From assembly GCF_902167145.1 (NCBI RefSeq), contig NC_050098.1:36016501-36080500 (forward strand): a stretch of DNA of 64,000 nt, read 5' to 3'. Below are positions 46,701-57,000 of the stretch, in pieces (within the stretch, counting starts at the first letter, position 1; each line of letters begins with the position of its first letter). Source of the DNA: Zea mays (taxonomy: Eukaryota; Streptophyta; Magnoliopsida; Poales; Poaceae). The notes beneath the pieces are model-generated. The model had not been told where the DNA came from, made no database searches, and saw nothing but the letters and a program-made list of their open reading frames with translations. A program made the position numbers and the translations under genes.

Positions 46701-47975
46701 TTATCTACAACAAAATAATGCAAAATACTAAGACAAAAATATCCATGACAGAGTAAATCATATTAAACATTTAATAGTCTACTCCCACTAAAATCAATAT
46801 CCCTCGATTGATACTTAGTGATTCAGAACCCACAACTAACAAGTCTACTAGTGAGCTTTAGCATCACCGCTAGAAGACAAGGTAGATCGGTAAGCAACTC
46901 CTTGCTAATCATATCATATATATGACTTCTGTTGTTGGGTGACATCTCTATGTCTCGGCTCCCAACCTTATGCCCCAAAGTCCTTAACCATTAAGCTGAC
47001 TTTGTTTAAGTTAACCAACCCTTTCTACAGTTCGTATCTGATACAAACCTATCTAGTCAAGGAAAACTAGTGACACCCTAATTTCATAGACCCACCACCA
47101 ATTGTACAAGACTTATGATAGTGCAAGGTTTGGAGAGGCATTTAAGCTTAAACATTTATGAGGGATCATCCTACTTATATCATCGCACGCAAGGACATAT
47201 ATGCAATATGAACAAGTAGAACATTAAGAATGGCATTCACACAACAGTTGTGATTCGGTATGGCTTGCTGTCACATGGTGATCCCCATCTCCAATAATCT
47301 GTCCATCACGATGATCTCCATCTCCATGATATAGGTATGCCATCCTTCAGGTGATGAGACCTTCAAGACCTATCTAACGTATGCTGGTAAAGAAATTACA
47401 TATACGCTTTGGATCATCACATGTTGACACGCAGGTCATTACATTAAATTTGGACAATACATGTGGCTCCAGCCGTATTGCTCTGGTCACGACACGCAGG
47501 TCATGAATAATTCATTAATATGCATCATATACACACAATAGCCATACCGATCACAAGATGTCCTGCAAAAATAGATTAGACAAACACGTTTCTATATGTT
47601 CGCCACTACAGCAGATAGCCACGGCGCCCTGAAAACCTCACAGGATTCCATGCATCGTATGTATGGAAATTCCACTGGAAATCTCATGCGGTTGATCAAA
47701 TCAACCCAAATCCGAGACTTTCGACCCGAAGAAGATTACACTCATGACGTCGATCTGTTACGTCAATCTGCTGGTTGTGTACGCAGTTAGCCCCGATGGT
47801 GATTCCAGCCGGTAGGGGCAAGTCGCGCACATAACAGAGAAGGACGAACTAATCTCTTCAGTCATATCCGATGTAATCTACTTCAACCCTTTATAACCAA
47901 TTGATCTAATCAAACCGTGCATCAAGTAGATCCATCTCATGAACCTAGATCCAGACCTAAAACTACGAAGAACCT
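46701..47975 (-). other. E7 5' leader
   Basis: About 1.3 kb of non-coding leader between the PBS and the gag start. Only short frames are present; no domain seen. Leaders of this size are common in plant copia elements. Confidence 0.6.
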
Positions 47976-47987
47976 CCTCTGATACCA
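47976..47987 (-). other. E7 primer-binding site (initiator tRNA-Met)
   Basis: The - strand reads TGGTATCAGAGG one base inside the 5' LTR. Confidence 0.88.
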
Positions 47988-47988
47988 C

Positions 47989-48900
47989 TGAAGGATTACG
48001 GGGAGGCTACGCTAGCGCAAAACAAAATTTTCAACCCCATAAAACCAAGGGTCTGTTTGGTTGGACTGTGGCTGTGAAAAAAGTTGCTGTGAGCTGTGAG
48101 CTGTGGAAAAAGCTGCTGTAGTCTGTAAGCTGTTATAAAGCTAAAAACCGTTTGGTGGAAACCACTAAAAGTCGTTAAAAATCTTCAATATATATTTTCA
48201 CAGTTCCATCCGAAAAGCCACTAAAAGCAGGTCCAGGGGTGCTTTCAGATTTGCACTACGAGAAAGTCGGCTTTTAGAAAAAGCTGCTTCCTGGATCCAG
48301 CCCTTTGGTTGGCTTTTGGCTTTTAGGGGGGCAAAAGCCAAAGCCAAAAGTCAAACCAAACACACCCCAAGAACTACTGCGGTTATAGGTCATGGAATTA
48401 CCACTAGACGCGCAGAGCAGCGGAAGACGTCTTGATGTAGACGAACGCGTCGAGCAGTGCCGTGCAGTCGTCAGCGTCCTTCACGTCCTCGCACGGTTCG
48501 TCCAAGTGCTCCAGATGCAGCACCTCCGAGGTATCCACACGTACAGGGAGGAAGCGCCGCGTACCGAACTGCTAGGTTCGCGACGGCGGCTTGGCGAGGG
48601 CGAGAGGCGAGCGGCTACTCGTTTGCTGGTGGCGAATTAGGGTTAGCCTAACCGCGCCCCCGCCCCTCATTATATAGGCATTATGGTGGGCTTCTGACAC
48701 CGAGGCCCATCAGTAACCCTAAAGCCCAGTCTAATTTCGGATCTAATCCGAGTTAGGCTTCCTTCCCCTTAAGTGTGTGACCCTATAGGTTCACGTACAA
48801 ATAGACATAGCCCGAGTACTCTTATTTGGCCCAATAATTGACAACGGCCTCTAGCAAGACATGTCAACTCCTATGCGCACGTAAAGATCATATCAGATGA
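47989..48900 (-). repeat. E7 5' LTR, left pieces (47989-48049 and 48372-48900)
   Basis: Matches the left LTR up to AAAACCAAG, where the MITE interrupts, and again from GAACTACTGCGG up to the CACTA insertion at 48900. TATA on the - strand at 48669-48677. Confidence 0.93.
48050..48368. mobile_element. 319-bp MITE in the E7 LTR
   Basis: Absent from the left E7 LTR. Ends are GGTCTGTTTGGTTGGACTG and the inverse of GGGGTGTGTTTGGTTTGACT, an imperfect terminal inverted repeat. It is flanked by AAG on both sides (48047-48049 and 48369-48371). The interior is rich in AAAAGCTGCT and CAAAAGCC motifs and non-coding. The ends resemble Tourist/PIF-Harbinger-type MITEs, but those usually duplicate TWA, so the superfamily is uncertain. 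Confidence 0.9.
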
Positions 48901-49140
48901 CACTACACCATGACACAATTTTAGCGTCAAACATCTGACGGTAAAAATAGATGTTTGGCGACAGCAAGTATGTCACAAAATAATACCATCACACTATCTG
49001 TCGGTAATTATTGCGTTGGCGTCAACAAATCTGTCGGCAATAATTTCGAGTTATTGTGGCGGTTCATCCGTCGGTATAAATGGTTATGCGTGGCACACCG
49101 ACTGTCGGGAAAACATAGCATCAGATCATCTGTCGGTACA
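48901..49140 (+). repeat. E9 left terminus and subterminal repeats
   Basis: The terminal CACTACACCATGACACA is followed by repeated variants of CTGTCGG(C/T)AA, for example near 48938, 48998, 49030, 49068 and 49130. In En/Spm such subterminal repeats bind TNPA and bring the two ends together. Confidence 0.88.
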
Positions 49141-49350
49141 TGAATGTCTTGAGTAATTAATAAATTAATTTCAACTAATATATTTAAGTAATTACTAAAT
49201 TTCAACTAATATATTTAAGTAATTACTAAATTTCAACTAATATATTTATATAAGTGTATATGCTGTATGGCTGTACCAATTAAGCTCCTGCCCACGCCTG
49301 GCCTGTGGGCAGCACGCTACAAGCCTAAAAGGCAACAAAAAAAAGAGCAA

Positions 49351-49421
49351 AGCAACCCAGGATTCGAACCTGGCACCAATCGCTCCAAAGCAACAACCCA
49401 AACCAACTGTGCTAGAGTTCA
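49351..49421 (-). other. tRNA-derived sequence in the E9 5' region
   Basis: On the - strand, TAGCACAGTTGG (49403-49414) fits a Pol III A box and GGTTCGAATCC (49360-49370) a perfect B box, with tRNA-like spacing and a CCAGG/CCTGG T-stem. The acceptor and D stems do not pair well, so this is a pseudo-tRNA or SINE-like remnant and not a working tRNA gene. Confidence 0.55.
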
Positions 49422-49425
49422 CTTG

Positions 49426-50273
49426 TGTTACATGGTGGAGAAATAGTCTTAAGAAGTAAGATCTATAGGAATAAATTAATGAATCGTTTTTCCTGGCCGA
49501 AGCGCTCTCTGTTATTCTGTACGCATCTTCTCCTATCCGTGAGTTCTAAACCACCGCGCCGCTGCCAAAAACCTAAACCACCGCGCCGCCGTAAACCACC
49601 GCGCCGCTGCCCCCGACGCCGTCTTACTTCGCCCTGTTCTTGCCCCTTGAGACTCGGACCTCCAGCCGCCTGTCCTGTGGTGCGCAGACGTGTTCTTGCT
49701 CCTGTAGGATCTTTGATCTCTTGTTGCTCGGCTAATCGAAACGGAAGCGCCACCATCTCTGGACTTCGACCACAGGCGACGGTGCACGCCCTGCGCCGAC
49801 GCGTCCTCCTCCGATCCCTCCCCCATCGACCACCGCAGCACCGCCCAACGCTGTGCCCTGTGATCGTGCGGTGGTGTAGTCTGCTGCTGGTGCCCAAGAC
49901 TGAAGAAAGATAGTTCAGGTTTCAGAATATTTATTAGTGCCATTGTAAATTTGTGATAAAAAATTTATGGTGAAGAACTGAAGATATTTATTTGTGTTTG
50001 GCATAAGTCTACTGCTGCTGCTAGCGAGGACGAGGGCGGGCGCCGAACCACCTGAAGGAGAAGTGCGTGAACAACGCTTGGACGACATCCATTGATCAGT
50101 GGTAATCTTTACTTGTTACTTTTCCATCTCCTGTTGATTTGCACTGGAAAAAACTAATTAATTCAGCTTTTATCTTTGATACTTGTAATGATTCGCCCTT
50201 TTCCACCCTTTTTGCACTTACATTATGAAGCTGTGAAGGGTACATTTCATCTTATTATTTGTTAAGGTACAAC
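49426..50273 (+). other. E9 5' untranslated/promoter region
   Basis: About 850 bp before the TNPD start. It includes a GC-rich part (49540-49860) with CCACCGCGCCGC repeats that keeps frames open on both strands, without a recognisable domain. It probably holds the promoter and untranslated leader; no clear TATA box was chosen. Confidence 0.4.
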
Positions 50274-53200
50274 ATGGATAAAAGGTGGATGAATGAACCT
50301 AGGTATATTTCTAACAATGTACTATAAACCATTATTTTGTAGTAATCACCTTTGACCAACATATTGTTATTGTACCTAATATTTATAGGCACACAAAGGT
50401 CTACATAGATGGGGTAGTTGGATTTATTGAGTTTGCGTTTAGCAATTCTATAAGTGGAAACAAAATTCTATGTCCATGTAGAAAATGTGTTAATTCTCTA
50501 TGGAAAGATGAAAATGAAGTTCGTGCGCACTTGATATGTGATGGCTTTCAAGAGGGATACAAAAGGTGGACTTATCATGGGGAAAGAGACTCTGTGCCTA
50601 TTAATAGTCATGACTACACTGATACAGAGGCTGTAAACAATTCAGACGAAGATGACATAGCCAATTTGGTTCATGACTTAGCTGGTGGTCTAGATGATAA
50701 AGGGGATTTTGAAGTATCTGATGGTTTAGATGAAACTGATGTAGATTTAGAAGCCATCAATCAGTTAGCGATAGATAATACCCAAGACCTATACCCAGGG
50801 TGTAAGAAGTTCTCAAAGTTGCATTTCTTAATAAGAATTCTTCACTTGAAATTGCTTGGAGGGTGGACAGATAAAAGTTTTGATATGCTACTAGATCTAC
50901 TAATGGAGGCTTTCCCTGATGGCTTGGCATTACCAAAAAATTTCAATGAAGCAAAGAAAGTAATTAAGTGTCTAGGACTCGGGTATATCAAAATTGATGC
51001 ATGTGAAAATGATTGTATTTTGTTTAGGAAGGAGTATGCTAAGTATGATGCATGTCCCACATGTGAAAGGTCACGCTGGAAATCAAAAAGGATAAGTTTA
51101 AATGGAAAACGTGTACACAAGGTTCCATGCAAAGTTCTTCGTTATTTTCCAATAAAAAGAAGGCTTCAGAGGTTATTTCTGTCATCTAAGATAGCAAGTG
51201 ACATGAGGTGGCATGATGAGGAGCGTATACAAGATGGATTACTAAGGCATCCTGCAGATTCACCTCTCTGGAAGGATTTTGACCAAAAGCACCCAGTGTT
51301 TGCTTCTGACAGTCGCAACATTAGACTTGCTTTAGCTACAGATGGTTTTAATCCGTTTAGGTCCATGAATGTTAGTTATAGCATTTGGCCTGTTATTCTC
51401 ATCCCATATAACTTTGCACCATGGTTGTGTATGAAGCAAACGAATTTCATTATCTCATTGCTCATTCCAGGCCGTAGATCTCCTGGTAGTGATATAGATG
51501 TTTATTTTGAGCCACTAATTGATGATCTGCTAGACATGTTTGTTGAAGGGGTGAGAACATATGATTCTGCAAAGCATGAGTATTTTCAATTACGTGCTGC
51601 AATAATATGGACCATATCTGATTATCCAGGCCTAGGGTACATTGCAGCATGTACTACATCAGGTGAAGTAGCATGTATTGAATGCCACTCATATACATGT
51701 TCTCTACGATTGAAACAAGGTACAAAAAATTGTTATATGGGACACCGTAGATTCCTGGGCCCAAACCATCCATATAGATTTGATCTAGATTCGTTTGATG
51801 GTAAAGTTGAGGACAGGCCAGCGCCTAGACCACTTTCTGGAGAGGAAGTTTTATTGCAAACAGAGAATATGCACACAGTGCATGGGAAAGGTTGCCAACA
51901 TAAAAAGAAAGCAAAAAAGAAGGAAGGGGAGCCTCCTATCATATGGAAAAGGAGGTCTATTTTTTTTAGGCTTCCATATTGGAAGGATTTAATGTTACGA
52001 CATAATTTAGATGTCATGCATATCGAGAAGAATGTGTGTGATAACATTGTCAACACCCTCCTAGGCATTCAACGGAAGTCCAAGGATAACTTGAAATATC
52101 GTTTGGATCTTCAGTCCCTAGGCATTCGAACTGAGCTTCATCCTATTCCAGTGGGTGACAAGTTATATTTACCACCAGCATCATATACAATGAGTGCATC
52201 TGAGAAGACGTTATTTTGTGAGGTATTGAAAGGAGTAAAATTTCCAGATGGATATGCATCAGATATAAGAAACAATGTGGATGTGAAGGAGAAGAAGCTT
52301 GTTGGGCTAAAGAGCCATGATAACCATGTTCTGTTACAGTATTTACTCCCACTTGCTGTGAGAAGGATTTTACCAGAAATAGTTAGTGCTGCACTGATTC
52401 GTGTGAGCAATTTTTTCAAGCAAATCTATTCGCCAGTTATTCGTATAAGCGATATGCATAAGCTAGAATCAGAAATAGCTGAGACTCTAAGCATTCTTGA
52501 GACTATATTCTTGCCATCCTTTTTTGATATTATGGTACACTTAATGGTTCATCTCCCTACTCAAGTCAGAATTGCTGGCCCTGTTCAATTTCGTAATATG
52601 TACCCAGTGGAGAGGTAAATTTTGATATATTTTAGAAATAAATTAAACTTAGTTTTACTCAAAGGGAGGTTTAACATATATGCCATTTCTCCTTTATAGG
52701 TTTTTAATGAGATGTAAGGGCCATGTTCGCACTAGGAGTCACCCAGAAGGGTCAATTGCAGAAAGTTATCTATTTGATGAGAGTCTCACATTCTGTTCTC
52801 GCTATTTACATTGTGAAACTAGATTTAACCGGAAAAAAAGAAATGATGATGGCTTGGATGTTGATTTAATCAATACCACCCCTTTCTTCCATAACATAGG
52901 TCGTGGATTGGTTGGTAAGCGTAGTGTCACATTAGACCACAAAACATGGCTTCAAGCACATAGATATGTCTTGTTCAACTATGACCATATAGAGCCTTAC
53001 TTGAAGTAAGTTGAACATTATATTTTATAATCAATATCATCCATTTATTTCATGATTACTAAATTATAATGTTTGTTTAGGAAACATATAGAATACCTTT
53101 ACTCTGCTGGTCATCAAAATCAAAGAGCAATCAGTCGTTTACACTATGAGACTTTTCACGAGTGGTTTAAGTCACATGTAAGTATCTAGGAAAATCTTTA

Positions 53201-54043
53201 TATAGAATATAGTTCCACATTATTTTTTAGTACAATAACAATCTTCAAAATCATCAGGTGGAAACAACGAGTGAGGAAGTACCTGAGGAGATAACAATAT
53301 TAGCTAAGGAGCCTAACATGGTTGCACATTCTTATGATAGTTATTCTATAAATGGGATAAATTTCCATACACATTCTTATGATGTGGGTAGGTCAGTGCA
53401 GTGTAGTGGTGTAGCCCTAGTTGCACATGCAACAAGTTTTGATGGGACAAACAATAATAACCCAGTATCAATGAGCAAAACTTATTATGGTGTTATAAAA
53501 GACATTCTTGAGCTGAACTACCATCACCAGGGAAAAATAGTATTGTTCAAATGTGATTGGATTGATAACCGAGTACGAGACAAATGGGTCAAAATAGACA
53601 AGTTTGGGGTGACAATGGTCAACTTCAAGCATTTATTCAATACCGGTGACAAGGAATTAGATGAGCCATTTATTTTTGCATCTCAGGCAACTCAAGTTTA
53701 CTATGTGCAAGATCCTATTGATGCTGATTGGTTTGCTGTTTTAAAGTCAAAACAACGTGACATGTATGATATGGAAGAAAGGCTAGACAATAGTACAGAA
53801 ATAGGTTCTTTCTTGCCAGATTTGGATGCAAACACACAAGTTAATGTATCTATTGGTGGTAGTTGTGTTAGGACTGATATAGATGGAATAATGATTGCCG
53901 AAAACCAACCTAGCAAGTAAGATATGTTTATATCTGTTTACGCAAAAATGTTTCATTTTACGTTGTAATCTCTTTGTCTTGATTGTAATCTCTTTATGTC
54001 TTGATTCAGGAGGAAAGTTTGTAAGAGGAAGAGGAATGGGTAA
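50274..54043 (+). CDS. tnpD: TNPD-type CACTA transposase (TNP2/Transposase_21), six exons, 1,116 aa
   Basis: Exons are 50274-50302, 50389-52614, 52700-53005, 53081-53177, 53258-53916 and 54010-54043. All introns are GT-AG and the joined length is divisible by three with no internal stop. The start MDKRWMNEPR opens a transposase-associated domain (PF13963-like: KILCPCRKCVN, VRAHLICDGF; residues 1-80). The TNP2 core (PF02992-like) shows LALATDGFNPFRSM (about 325) and LDVMHIEKNVCDN (about 545). A DUF4218-like region (VLLQYLLPLAVRRILPE, SHPEGSIAESY) spans exons 2-4, and a DUF4216-like region (YYGVIKDILEL, KCDWID) lies in exon 5. A basic tail RKVCKRKRNG ends it. Such proteins cut and join CACTA ends; nuclear location is expected. 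The size is close to maize En/Spm TNPD as I recall it. Splicing is inferred from sequence only. Confidence 0.92.
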
Positions 54044-57000
54044 AGAAACGGAGGTCAATGAATATGAACTACAAAGGGCTGCCAACATAAAAGAAAATAT
54101 GAAGAGGATGAGATCTCTTAATCTCCATGTACCTAGTACTATGGTTAATGAAGAAGGAAATGGATCACATCGAGCCAATAAGAAACATAAGGTTAATATA
54201 TTTCCCTATTTAATAAGTTCATGTTTTTTACATTTAATTTAATAGTACAGTTATAGAGTTTCCAAAACCAAGCAAATTTCATGTGTTGAGATTTTCAAGT
54301 TTTGAAGAGAAATTTGGAGTAAATTGCAGATTTCCAACTTGATACAGTTTTGGTTCAGCTAAAAACAGTTTGCTTTACCTATTTCTGGACCCCTGTATGA
54401 TTTAATCTGGGGGGTTTTGGCAAAAGGTTGCTATAGTAAACTTGTAGATTAACTATAGGAGAACAACTTTTATTAAGTGTTGAAGCTCTAAATTTATATG
54501 GAATTGGTATAAAAAGGAGTCTAAAGATGTAGTGTTCAGTTTGGAAAATCAGACTTAAATTCAGTCCTGCTGATTTTTCAGTCTGAAGCAGATTTGGGAT
54601 ACTCCTTAAGGGCTGATCCATGTAGTTCTGGGCTGTGAGTGCTGTACCAAAGTGGAAGACCATACTTTGGTGTGCAAGTTGGATTAAGGGTAATGCCACT
54701 AAAACCAGTTGGAACTGACAGTAACAGTAGTTCAAAGATTCAATGTGCTGAATCTGAAATTCAGACTTAGTCTTGTTTCAGCACACAGACATTGTGTGTT
54801 TGGCTCAACTTTGGAGCTCTCTAGTGCTTGATCCTTGGAGTATTAAGCCATATCTTTATAAGAAGAGTTGAAGAACATATATTAGTGTGCAAGTTTGATG
54901 TAGGGAGGTAGCTCTGTCCCTATAAAAAATGGGAGCAAAAGAAAGATGAATTTGGCTCTGCAGTCGAACTGAAGAAGTTCAGCGCAGTTAGTGTAGTCTG
55001 AATTTTCAGACTCGAAATAGTATCTGCAGAGACTGAATTTCAGTGTTAGTGATCAGTTTAGAGTCTTGGTGCAGCAAATTCTTGTGGTTTTGGACTGAGA
55101 ATTCTGTAGCAAAATGGAAAAATAAAGAATAAATCAAATGACATGCATTAGAAACCAAATATCCAAAACTAGATACTTTCAGTTGGGAGTGAGGCTTCTA
55201 GACATCAGGCATCCATCCCATACACATCTCAGCCTATAAACACAAACAAGGGCGAGCAGCAGGAGATGATCTTGTTCAGTTTCCAAACCAAACTCTGAAC
55301 GTGACTGAAACAGCCCTGCTGCACCATCTGCACCTCCCTATTCAAGCCTTGTTATTGCACAAATCACCATGGCAACAAACCCATCCCTTTCAACCAAAAG
55401 CATTCTCCAACCATAGCTCTATTAGTTTGTTGAATCAGTCCAAGACCAAAAATGAAAGGATCAAAAGTTACAGTGCCCCAAAGTACAGCCAATGTCACTG
55501 AAAATTCAGTTTCAGAAATCTGAAACAGCATCACACTGAGTCTCACAGAGGGTTTTGTCACTCCTTTTTCTCCAAATTCTACACAATAACAAGTCAACCC
55601 TTTGCATAAACATTGTTCCCATTCATATGGACTTTGACTTTACTACATAACTCTTAACCAAAATCTCCATAAATTAATTATCATAGAGCTCCAAACTGGG
55701 CAACTTGCTGCCATTCAGGTTTCAGAACTGAATTAAAATTCAGTTATTAACCAATCTGAAACTTCAGAAATACGTGTCATTGAAATATAACGAATCTGAA
55801 TTTGTGTTAAGTTCAACTACTCTATGTTTGACCAATTCTGCAAAGAAATCATTAACACTTATAATCGGCACAGAAACCAAGTCTGAATTTGTGCTAAGTT
55901 CAACTACTCTAAGTTTGACCAAGTCTGAATTTGTGCTATGTTGCTTGTATCTAGATGAGCTTTAATTAGTTTAAACATGCACATACAATTTCACATGCTA
56001 GATCTATTGATTCTCTCATTATTACTCGGGCATGTACTCCTCATGTCTTGATGATTAGTAATGTTTTCATTTCTTTGTGTGTAGACAAGGACATTAGCAG
56101 CTTCAACTAATGGTCCTACTTTGCGATCAAGGACCGAAAGGGATATTGTTGATGATAACCACGAGGATAGTACTTCTGAAAATAGTTATGAAGAATCTGA
56201 AAATCCCATCAATGATGAAGGTAAAAATCAAACAAACTTTAAATTTACTGTAGCAATTTTGAAAATAGTTATCTAGAAAGGTTTTCATCTGTTTTATCTC
56301 CTGTAATAAGCAGAGCAACCTATTGGGCATCAAAATATAAGGAAAGGAAGGGGCCCAACCTTGAAGAAGAACATATATTCAAGTAGTGGTGGGCCTAAAA
56401 TCTGCATTACCCTTAATGAATATGGACAACCAGTTGGTAGGAACAGCAAAGAGTTTGGTAATTTCATAGGAACTTTGGTGAGGAAAAATATCCCGGTTTC
56501 TTGTGAGGATTGGAGACTAGTTGATTCTAAAAAGAAGTTTGAGTTATGGACAAAAGTGAAGGTAATCTGATTTAGTGAGATAATTTGGCTTAGCCTATTG
56601 TCAGTAGATTTGGTAATCAACTACATTTTTGTTGAAACAGGAATACTATGAAGTGGATGAATCTGGTATAGATTATGTTATAACATCTGCAGCAAAAAAG
56701 TGGAGAGAGTTTAAGGCTGACCTAAAGAGCAAATATTTTGATGAAACATTGAGTTTTGAAGAGCTTATTGCTAAAAGGGATGAAAGGGTGAAAGAATCTG
56801 ATTGGGAGTGGTTGATAACTTATTGGATGTCTCCAGAAGCCGAGGTACATGCTGATTTGTTTTGAATTGCTTTTTGAGATATAAACCTTCATTAAACTAT
56901 TGTATGAATGAATTTGTATTATTGTTTTGATAGATTCATATTTATGTTGTAGGTTCGTACAAACAGAGGTAAAGATAATCGTTCAAAGCTGACTATGTCG

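Noticed and set aside
49351..49421. Functional tRNA gene
   Set aside because: A and B boxes are good, but the acceptor and D stems do not pair; it is kept only as a tRNA-derived sequence.
49425..49913. 162-codon frame in the CACTA 5' region
   Set aside because: It is driven by CCACCGCGCCGC repeats, has a competing antisense frame, and lies upstream of the well-supported TNPD start.
54010..56220. TNPD-TNPA fusion protein by continuous splicing
   Set aside because: The exon 54010-54191 enters in the TNPD frame and meets TAA at 54041; the TNPA frame is different and has its own ATG, so a fusion would need an unseen acceptor.
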